Assembly: GCA_955652845.1 (NCBI GenBank)
Contig: CATPBY010000063.1
Location: forward strand, 1 to 21,864
Direction of reading: 5' to 3'
Length of the DNA: 21,864 nt
Source of the DNA: an uncultured Terriglobales bacterium
GTDB lineage: Bacteria; Acidobacteriota; Terriglobia; Terriglobales; Acidobacteriaceae
Shown here: one piece after another, positions 7,447 through 13,017 of the stretch
Numbering within the stretch: the first letter of the stretch is position 1
How the letters are laid out: each line of letters opens with the position of its first letter
Notes under the pieces: model-generated
Told to the model about the DNA's origin: nothing
What the model saw: the letters and a program-made list of their open reading frames with translations, nothing else
Databases searched by the model: none
Made by a program: the position numbers and the translations under genes

Positions 7447-8565
7447 ATGAAAATTGAAGCCATTACGATTCGCGAGATCCGCATGCCGCTCGTCCATTTT
7501 TTTGAGACGAGCTTTGGCCGTATTTATAACCGCCGCATATTACTGGTCACGGCGCAATGCGACGGAGTCAACGGATGGGGCGAATGTGTGGCGGGCGAAG
7601 ATCCTTTTTACAGTTCGGAATGGATCGAAACCGCCTGGGCAACCATCAAGGCTTACCTTGCGCCCGCGATTCTGGGCCGCGAGCTAGCCTCGGGTCGAGA
7701 CTGCCCAGCGCTGATGGCAAGGATGCGGGGTCATCGCATGGCCAAGGCCGCGATAGAAAATGCGTTATGGGATGCCGAAGCCAGACAGAAAAATGTTCCT
7801 TTGTGGAAGCTGCTGGGAGGCTTTAGACGCGAGATTCAGTGTGGAGTCTCCATCGGGATACAGGATTCGATCGAGCACCTGCTGGACAAAATCGACGTCG
7901 AAGCGGCAGCTGGTTATCAACGCATTAAGTTAAAAGTGAAGCCCGGCTGGGATGTGAAGGTGCTGGAGCGGGTTCGCGCGCGCTGGTCCGAGATTGTGCT
8001 GAGTTGTGACGCGAATTCCGCCTATACGTTGGACCAGGTCGAGCACCTGCGCGAATTTGATCAGTTTAATCTGCTGATGATTGAACAGCCGCTGTGGAAT
8101 GATGATATTTACTACCATGCCCGTTTGCAGCGCGAACTGCGGAGCTCGATCTGCCTGGATGAATCGATCCGCCACGCCCGCGACGCTGCTGCAGCGGTCG
8201 AGACCGGCGCCTGCCGCATTATCAACGTTAAGGTGGGGCGGGTAGGCGGTTTTACGGAAGCCAGGAAGATCCATGACGCCTGCCTACGAAACAATATCCC
8301 CGTCTGGTGCGGGGGAATGCTGGAGTCCGGCATCGGACGAGCCCATAACATCGCGCTTTCCACGCTGGAAAATTTTCGTCTGCCGGGAGATGTGTCAGCC
8401 TCAAAACGTTATTGGAAGGAAGACATCATTGAACCGGAGGTGGAAGTAACGTCGCAGGGCACAATCGGCATCCGGGATAACGCGGGCACCGGGTACAGGG
8501 TGCGCGAGGAACTGATCGAAAAACTCACGGCCCGCCAGGAAACCCTGCGGGCGGACTCGAAATAA
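7447..8565 (+). CDS. N-acylamino-acid racemase / o-succinylbenzoate synthase family (enolase superfamily)
   Basis: This is a 372-residue MenC/NAAAR-subgroup enzyme with a muconate-lactonizing-type capping domain and TIM barrel. The catalytic and metal set is complete: RIKLKVK (Lys161 and Lys163), LSCDAN (Asp188), MIEQPL (Glu213), CLDES (Asp238) and INVKVGRVGG (Lys262). The C-terminal barrel has WCGGMLESGIGRAHN, as in Amycolatopsis NAAAR. It could make o-succinylbenzoate for menaquinone, racemise N-succinyl amino acids, or both; known family members are promiscuous. The adjoining GNAT gene favours the racemase role and no other men gene is in view. It ends 5 bp from the convergent gene on the other strand. 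A short GC hairpin (about 8531-8552) lies at the 3' end of the coding region. Confidence 0.88.
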   Translation: MKIEAITIREIRMPLVHFFETSFGRIYNRRILLVTAQCDGVNGWGECVAGEDPFYSSEWIETAWATIKAYLAPAILGRELASGRDCPALMARMRGHRMAKAAIENALWDAEARQKNVPLWKLLGGFRREIQCGVSIGIQDSIEHLLDKIDVEAAAGYQRIKLKVKPGWDVKVLERVRARWSEIVLSCDANSAYTLDQVEHLREFDQFNLLMIEQPLWNDDIYYHARLQRELRSSICLDESIRHARDAAAAVETGACRIINVKVGRVGGFTEARKIHDACLRNNIPVWCGGMLESGIGRAHNIALSTLENFRLPGDVSASKRYWKEDIIEPEVEVTSQGTIGIRDNAGTGYRVREELIEKLTARQETLRADSK

Positions 8566-8570
8566 GAGAA

Positions 8571-9470
8571 TCACTGGTGCTGTTGGTTACCCTGCCGATT
8601 TGCGGCCAGTGCGGCCTGCTGCTTTTTCAGCAGTTCGAGTCCCTGCGCAAAGGTCAAGTCCGGGGGCACAGGGCGGAAGTCGCTGAAGACTTCGGTAGAT
8701 TTGATGTTGAGACTCTTGACAAAAAGAATTTTTCCGGTAAAAGTCAGCACCATCCGCGTAATTTCCCATTGGCCTTTGTCCACTTCACTTTGTTCCACTA
8801 CGAAGTGGCCCCCATGGTCGAGATGACCGAGGAAACCCCATCCGAAGCCCACATCTTTGGTGAGTGTGCCGTCGATCCTCGCGAGGCGATCCTGATGTGC
8901 ATTGATCAGCATGTATCCCTCCATGCCGGTGAGCACAAGCTCCACACGTGAAGGTGGGTTGTACCTGGGATTGGGACGGAATTTCAGGCGCAAGAGGTCG
9001 GCGCCCGGCTTGCCGACACCGGCGCCGCTGGAGGCGTCGCCATCATATTCGTAGAGAAAAGCATCCGGCAGCGCTTTGAGAATTCGGCCGATTCGTTCCG
9101 CAGTCGCTTTTTCCTGTTCCTGCTTTTTCTTCAGCTCATCAGGATTCTGTACGAAGCGTTCTTCGCGGAAATACTCGCCCTGGAGTTGCTCCGGGCTGAG
9201 CGGATCACCGGTGGTTGCGATCACGATACCTGCTATGGCATCGCGGGTCTCGACCATCAATTTGTCCTCCGATCCCTGCGGGTTCTCCTTGTGCTGAAGA
9301 AACATATATTTGGGAGAACTGACGGTCTTAGTTTCGTTCTGAACCGCGCGGCGGACCAACTCCGCTGGAGGTGCGGACCACTGCTGCTGTGTGGCAGCGG
9401 GATTGGATAGGGCAACTAAAACAGTCATCATCACTATTAAGCGAATTGTCAGAAAGAGAAATAATGGCAT
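8571..9470 (-). CDS. Exported protein of unknown function
   Basis: This is a 299-residue protein with a clear signal peptide (about residues 1-27, LFLFLTIRLIVMMTVLVALS, cleaved near AAT-QQQ), so it is periplasmic or secreted. I do not recognise a named family. A charged helical stretch (PDELKKKQEQEKATAERI) precedes a region that alternates beta-like segments (DLLRLKFRPNP, SRVELVLTGMEGYMLINA, LARIDGTL, GHFVVEQSEV, WEITRMVLTFTGKILFVKSL). That pattern is reminiscent of LolA/LppX-like half-barrels that bind lipids, but no motif proves this. The tail is Gln/Asn-rich (ANRQGNQQHQ). It is divergent from the bactofilin gene and convergent, 5 bp apart, with the racemase gene. Confidence 0.75.
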   Translation of the reverse strand: MPLFLFLTIRLIVMMTVLVALSNPAATQQQWSAPPAELVRRAVQNETKTVSSPKYMFLQHKENPQGSEDKLMVETRDAIAGIVIATTGDPLSPEQLQGEYFREERFVQNPDELKKKQEQEKATAERIGRILKALPDAFLYEYDGDASSGAGVGKPGADLLRLKFRPNPRYNPPSRVELVLTGMEGYMLINAHQDRLARIDGTLTKDVGFGWGFLGHLDHGGHFVVEQSEVDKGQWEITRMVLTFTGKILFVKSLNIKSTEVFSDFRPVPPDLTFAQGLELLKKQQAALAANRQGNQQHQ

Positions 9471-9515
9471 TTTTATACTCGTTGAAAACCTAGTTTAGCC
9501 TAAGATCCAAAGTGT

Positions 9516-9541
9516 AGGCGCGGGCGTGCTTGCCCGCGCCT
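9516..9541. repeat. Perfect 10-bp GC palindrome between divergent genes
   Basis: AGGCGCGGGC (9516-9525) and GCCCGCGCCT (9532-9541) form a perfect 10-bp stem with a 6-nt loop, gtgctt. It lies between two divergent genes, so it cannot be an ordinary terminator for either. No T-run follows. It may be a REP-like dispersed palindrome; only one copy is present in this window. Confidence 0.55.
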
Positions 9542-9552
9542 GCATTACCGGT

Positions 9553-9581
9553 TTGCCCAACCGTGGCCCGTGAGATATAGT
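9553..9581 (+). promoter_or_regulatory. Candidate promoter for the bactofilin gene
   Basis: TTGCCC (9553-9558) is followed after exactly 17 bp by TATAGT (9576-9581), about 120 nt before the start. The -10 lies inside a small inverted repeat, GAGA-TATAG-TCTC, which could be an operator or simply chance. Confidence 0.45.
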
Positions 9582-9689
9582 CTCGGGGTAGCAGCGCTGC
9601 CGCTCACGAGGTTCTTCTTCTGGCCGTCCGGCACGTCGCAGATGAGGGAAGTCCAGATTCCCGCTAGCGCCCCGCGGAACGTATGCCTC

Positions 9690-9695
9690 AGGAGG
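9690..9695 (+). promoter_or_regulatory. Shine-Dalgarno that fixes the bactofilin start
   Basis: AGGAGG stands 8 nt before the ATG at 9704. It lies downstream of the alternative in-frame ATG at 9683, so the shorter protein is the likely product. Confidence 0.75.
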
Positions 9696-9703
9696 CTGAA
9701 GCC

Positions 9704-10174
9704 ATGGATACGCCGAATACGGCGGAGTTTGCCCATATTGGGAAATCAGTCGTCATCAAGGGAGAACTTTCCGGCAGCGAAGATCTTTACGTCGATGGCC
9801 AGGTCGAGGGTACCATCGAGCTGCATGGCAATAACCTGATCATCGGACCCACCGGGCAGGTGCGCGCCAATGTTAACGCTAAAGGCGTTGTGGTAGAGGG
9901 CAAACTGGATGGCAACATTCATGCCAGTGAGCGGACTGAGTTGAAGAAATCAGCCATTGCCGTGGGTGACATCATCACCCAGCGGGTTGCAATTGAGGAT
10001 GGCGCATACTACAAGGGCAAGGTTGACATGCAGAAGGATAGCGCCCGGCCGGATTTATCCAAGCCTCAGGGTCGGGGCGTGCCCACGCCAGTTTCCAGCG
10101 CCTCGGGAGCTGCGGCTTCCGCGGCCGGAACTTCGGCGGCAGCTCTGAAAACTCCGGTAACCGAAACCAAGTAG
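9704..10174 (+). CDS. Bactofilin (polymer-forming cytoskeletal protein)
   Basis: Bactofilins polymerise without nucleotide into filaments that scaffold cell-wall or envelope machinery at the membrane. This one is 156 residues. The right-handed beta-helix core spans about residues 8-110 with the usual repeating short strands: HIGKSVVIKGELSGSEDLYV, VEGTIEL, NNLIIGPTGQVRANVNAKGV, VVEGKLDGNI, SERTELKKSA, VGDIITQRVAIEDGAYYKG. The tail (about 115-156) is Ala/Ser/Pro-rich and unstructured, as in other bactofilins. Translation should begin at the ATG behind a perfect AGGAGG. The next gene follows 79 bp later on the same strand. Confidence 0.93.
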   Translation: MDTPNTAEFAHIGKSVVIKGELSGSEDLYVDGQVEGTIELHGNNLIIGPTGQVRANVNAKGVVVEGKLDGNIHASERTELKKSAIAVGDIITQRVAIEDGAYYKGKVDMQKDSARPDLSKPQGRGVPTPVSSASGAAASAAGTSAAALKTPVTETK

Positions 10175-10253
10175 TTAGCCCGGTTTCCGTTCATCTCCGC
10201 GATATAGTGGAAGCATGCGGTACTGAGTGGGACCGGAAGCCTGGTATTTGTTA

Positions 10254-10976
10254 ATGGCCTCCGTCGCGCAAAACTTCATGAAACTGTTTCGCGGTTCATC
10301 TGGCGATCCCGGAGGGCCAGCGCCGGCCCGGTCGGCGAAGCGGCTGACACGCCGCTCCAGCGGCCTTGCCGAACTCGCCAAAACCCTGGAGTCGGAAGAG
10401 ACGCTTTGCGTTCTCGATCTCGGGAACACTTCTCCGGCGAACATCCGCTATTTCACCGAGCGCGGCCACAAGATCTACAGCGAGGATCTGTTAGTGGCAT
10501 CCACCGACCCCTCTCTGCTGACGAAGGACGAACAGGGAGCCGCGATTCTCGACAGCAAACGGTTTCTGGCGGAGAATCTGGTGTATCCGTCGGCGCAGTT
10601 TGATGTCGTGTTCTGCTGGAACCTGGCGGATTACATGGATGAGAGTTTAGTAAAGCCCGTGGTCGGGCGGCTGTGGTCGCTGCTCAAACCCGGTGGGATG
10701 CTGCTGGCTTTCTTTCATACCCGGGAAGCTGGCCCCGATGCTCCCTGTTACCGCTATCACATCCTGGGTACGGATACTCTCGAGATGCAGCACATTGAAG
10801 CTCGCGGGGAAACCCGCAAGGGTCCCACCGGAGTAGCTCACGCGTCGGCCGCATCCGGTTTCCCGCTGCAGCGCGTGTTCAATAATCGCCACATCGAGAA
10901 TCTGTTCCGCGATTTTGCCTCCATCAAGTTCTTCCTCGCCCGCGATAATGTCCGCGAAGTGCTGGTTGTGAGGTAA
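10254..10976 (+). CDS. Methyltransferase-fold protein with degenerate SAM motif
   Basis: This 240-residue protein has a class I methyltransferase layout. Motif I is CVLDLGNTSPANIRYF, motif II-like is KIYSEDLL, motif IV-like is QFDVVFCWNLADYMDE, and the post-motif is WSLLKPGGMLLAFFHT. The glycine-rich loop that normally reads LDxGxGxG is LDLGNTSPAN, which keeps only the first glycine. SAM binding or catalysis may therefore be altered or lost. The N-terminal 40 residues are basic and disordered (PARSAKRLTRRSSG). A GTG at 10227 would add 9 residues. It follows the bactofilin gene, with a TATAGT (10203-10208) in the gap, so it may be co-transcribed or have its own promoter. Its function is unknown. 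Confidence 0.75.
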   Translation: MASVAQNFMKLFRGSSGDPGGPAPARSAKRLTRRSSGLAELAKTLESEETLCVLDLGNTSPANIRYFTERGHKIYSEDLLVASTDPSLLTKDEQGAAILDSKRFLAENLVYPSAQFDVVFCWNLADYMDESLVKPVVGRLWSLLKPGGMLLAFFHTREAGPDAPCYRYHILGTDTLEMQHIEARGETRKGPTGVAHASAASGFPLQRVFNNRHIENLFRDFASIKFFLARDNVREVLVVR

Positions 10977-11064
10977 TCCTGTCAGAGAAATTCTCCTGCG
11001 TCCGTGTAGGACTGTTCCGCAGATGATTTCGTGGAAGGGCGCGACTTCAGACGTGCCGCGCGGA

Positions 11065-11093
11065 AACCTGAGCAGGCTTTAGCCCCTGAGGTT
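11065..11093. repeat. Imperfect palindrome (copy 2) between convergent genes
   Basis: Outer arms AACCT (11065-11069) and AGGTT (11089-11093) enclose CAGGCTTTAGCCCCTG (11073-11088), whose core GGCT-TT-AGCC pairs with one bulged C. It shares AGGCTTYAGCCCCTG with the reverse complement of the element at 3891-3908. It lies between the convergent methyltransferase-like and flavoprotein genes. The rest of this 139-bp gap holds only a small inverted repeat, GAGAAATTCTC, near 10985. Confidence 0.5.
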
Positions 11094-11115
11094 CGAGCAT
11101 AACCTGACTAATACC

Positions 11116-12231
11116 TTACCTCGTCTTTCTCACCAGATACTCGGTGACCGACGGAGTCTTCTCTAATACCGAAAGCAGAGGTTTCCGCAGTAAGGGCGGC
11201 AAGCCCATCATGCGCCGAATTCTGGACGAAGTCCTGAAAACTGGCGCCAGCCGCTGCCGATAGAAGGCGCTATAGGCGCGGGCTGCCTCGGGCAAGGGCA
11301 TCACCCCCCGAAAAAAGGGGACCAGACACTCGGCGGCGAGCCTTCCGCTACGGAGAGCCAGCGAAATTCCATCACCGACGAAGGGATCGACGAAGGCGAC
11401 GGCATCGCCCGCCATCAGTATCCCGTTCCGCACCGGCTCAGGATTCAGGAAAGTCAGCGGCGAGGTGCTCACGGGATCGCTCAGCGGTTGCCATTTGCGG
11501 CTGCGCTCGTGTAACGCGGGATGGCAGGCGAATACCTGAGGCAGGGTGCTGGCAACATCAGCGCGCACCATGGCCGAGGCATTTACCCGCTGCTGCCTTG
11601 TATTCTCTTGACCAGCACTCTGCGTTCCAGGATTTACCGGCTGAACCCCGCAGTAACCGCCCTCGAAGAAATAAAGATCTACCGAAGCTTGTGGCGCATT
11701 CTCTACGAAGTGCGCCTTCAAACCCAGCCATTTTTCCGTGCGCCGTCCGTTTGTCGCAGGCCGCGGACTCAGGTTGGACCAGCGCCCTGACGCATTGACG
11801 AGCGCACGTGTCTCAAAATCTCCGGAGGTGGTTATGACGCGGAACGGACCCATGCCCACGACGCCCTGCACAGTGATCCGCTGGCGGGTATCTACGCCGT
11901 CATGCTGGGCGGAATCCCAGAGAGCAGCATCGAGGTCGAGTCGCGCGATGCTGGCTGCAGGTGGAATGATGGTAGTGTGAAGAACCCGGCCATCGATGTA
12001 AAAACGCGCGCCGGCAATGCGCACCGCCTCCTGTAAAAGTCTTGATTGTTGGGACAGAAGAAGGCGCGCCAGCAAGTCCAGTGATTCTGCGGATACAAAT
12101 TCACCGCATACCTTGTGTCGAGGGAAAATCCCGCGCTCCAGAATAAGAACGCGGGCGCCATTGCGCACCGCCGTGATGGCCGCAGACGTGCCAGCCGGGC
12201 CGCCGCCAACGACGATCAGGTCGTAAATCAT
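11116..12231 (-). CDS. FAD-dependent oxidoreductase, geranylgeranyl-reductase/FixC-like
   Basis: This 371-residue flavoprotein has the GR2 fold. The FAD dinucleotide site is at the N-terminus (IVVGGGPAGTSAAI, about 7-20), followed by RHKVCGEFVSAES (the CGE/CGG motif of the geranylgeranyl-reductase and halogenase group). The second FAD contact is LMAGDAVAFVDPFVGDGISL (about 272-291). Between GGYCGVQPV and VNASAMVRADV there is a 14-residue polar insertion (PGTQSAGQENTRQQ). Likely substrates are prenyl or polyketide-type lipids, but this cannot be read from sequence. It is the last gene of a minus-strand set behind a UbiE-like methyltransferase (34 bp) and an ABC exporter. Streptomyces griseus srsABC pairs a similar flavoprotein and methyltransferase with a type III PKS. 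Confidence 0.87.
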   Translation of the reverse strand: MIYDLIVVGGGPAGTSAAITAVRNGARVLILERGIFPRHKVCGEFVSAESLDLLARLLLSQQSRLLQEAVRIAGARFYIDGRVLHTTIIPPAASIARLDLDAALWDSAQHDGVDTRQRITVQGVVGMGPFRVITTSGDFETRALVNASGRWSNLSPRPATNGRRTEKWLGLKAHFVENAPQASVDLYFFEGGYCGVQPVNPGTQSAGQENTRQQRVNASAMVRADVASTLPQVFACHPALHERSRKWQPLSDPVSTSPLTFLNPEPVRNGILMAGDAVAFVDPFVGDGISLALRSGRLAAECLVPFFRGVMPLPEAARAYSAFYRQRLAPVFRTSSRIRRMMGLPPLLRKPLLSVLEKTPSVTEYLVRKTR

Positions 12232-12239
12232 AGCCTGGA

Positions 12240-12267
12240 GCCTTCAGCGCTCTGCCTTCAGCGCTCT
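12240..12267. repeat. Perfect 14-bp tandem duplication
   Basis: GCCTTCAGCGCTCT occurs twice back to back (12240-12253 and 12254-12267) in the gap between the flavoprotein and methyltransferase genes. The second copy ends inside the methyltransferase stop codon (12266-12268). Each copy holds the palindrome AGCGCT. It is probably a replication-slippage duplication. Confidence 0.8.
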
Positions 12268-12952
12268 ATCGCTTCCACGCAATCACGCCCATGCGGAAAA
12301 AATAATGGCCATTGATTTCCACTCGTGCAGCTTTCGTTTGCGCCAGCAATGCCCGCATTTCTTCTTCCGTGTACGCCTGGCGAACCGAAGCCGGCGCGTC
12401 ATGCCGGGTGATTCGGCTGCGGTAGAGCGGCGCTCCCAGGTAAGCCAGCGCAAGATGCATAGGATTCCGGACCAGATCGTTGATTAGCACCGCCCTGCGG
12501 CATACGCGAAGACTTTCATTCACGAATTCCACAATTTGTGGCGGATCGAGGTGGTGGGCAAAGAGAGTAGAACTCACCAGATCAAAATGTGAATCTGCGA
12601 AAGGGAGCGCCAACGCGTCGCCGGCTACCGCCCGCTTTCCCCCATTCCAGCTTGAGCCTTTCAAATGCGATGGGGCGCGATCGAGCAGGGTAATCTCCAG
12701 GCGCAGAGCATCGCTTTTGTGCAGCAGACGTTGACGCACAGTTTGCGGGACGTAGCCGGAGCCGGCCGCCACCTCTAAAACAGAAAGTGCTGAGACGCCG
12801 AGCTTGCCCGCCACACGCCGGATCATCGATTCGGCGGTGTTGATGCCTCCAAAGCATTGATTAAACCATCGCAGGTCCGCCAGCGCTGCGGCTATCTCGG
12901 CAGGCGTGCCGGAGTCGGTGTCAAGCAATTCGGCAATGGCGACTCTTTTCAT
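12266..12952 (-). CDS. Class I SAM-dependent methyltransferase (UbiE/SrsB-like)
   Basis: This is a 228-residue methyltransferase. Motif I is intact (VLEVAAGSGYVPQTV, about 59-73). The acidic end of beta 2 is TLLDRAPSHL, the next motif is AVAGDALALPFADSHFDLVS, and the post-I region is STLFAHHLDPPQIVEFVNES. The C-terminal block, NDLVRNPMHLALAYLG with RHDAPASVRQAYTEEEM, is typical of methyltransferases that sit beside type III polyketide synthases and FAD oxidoreductases in many bacteria, as I recall the family. The start ATG at 12952 has no strong Shine-Dalgarno. It lies 65 bp downstream of the ABC exporter and 34 bp upstream of the flavoprotein, all on one strand. Substrate is unknown; a phenolic or alkyl-quinone lipid is the favoured guess. 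Confidence 0.88.
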   Translation of the reverse strand: MKRVAIAELLDTDSGTPAEIAAALADLRWFNQCFGGINTAESMIRRVAGKLGVSALSVLEVAAGSGYVPQTVRQRLLHKSDALRLEITLLDRAPSHLKGSSWNGGKRAVAGDALALPFADSHFDLVSSTLFAHHLDPPQIVEFVNESLRVCRRAVLINDLVRNPMHLALAYLGAPLYRSRITRHDAPASVRQAYTEEEMRALLAQTKAARVEINGHYFFRMGVIAWKR

Positions 12953-13017
12953 GCGGCGAAAAGCAGATCTCGCTTAGGTCGGGATGACAGTCCGGGAAAT
13001 GATCCTTTTCCACCCTC

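Noticed and set aside
9694..9703. GGCTGAAGCC before the bactofilin start as a third copy of the shared palindrome
   Set aside because: Only the inner 10 bases match; the flanks are the Shine-Dalgarno and start codon, so it is probably coincidence.
10980..11060. Possible small RNA in the gap after the methyltransferase-like gene
   Set aside because: There is only a short GAGAAATTCTC repeat; no promoter or terminator pair was seen.
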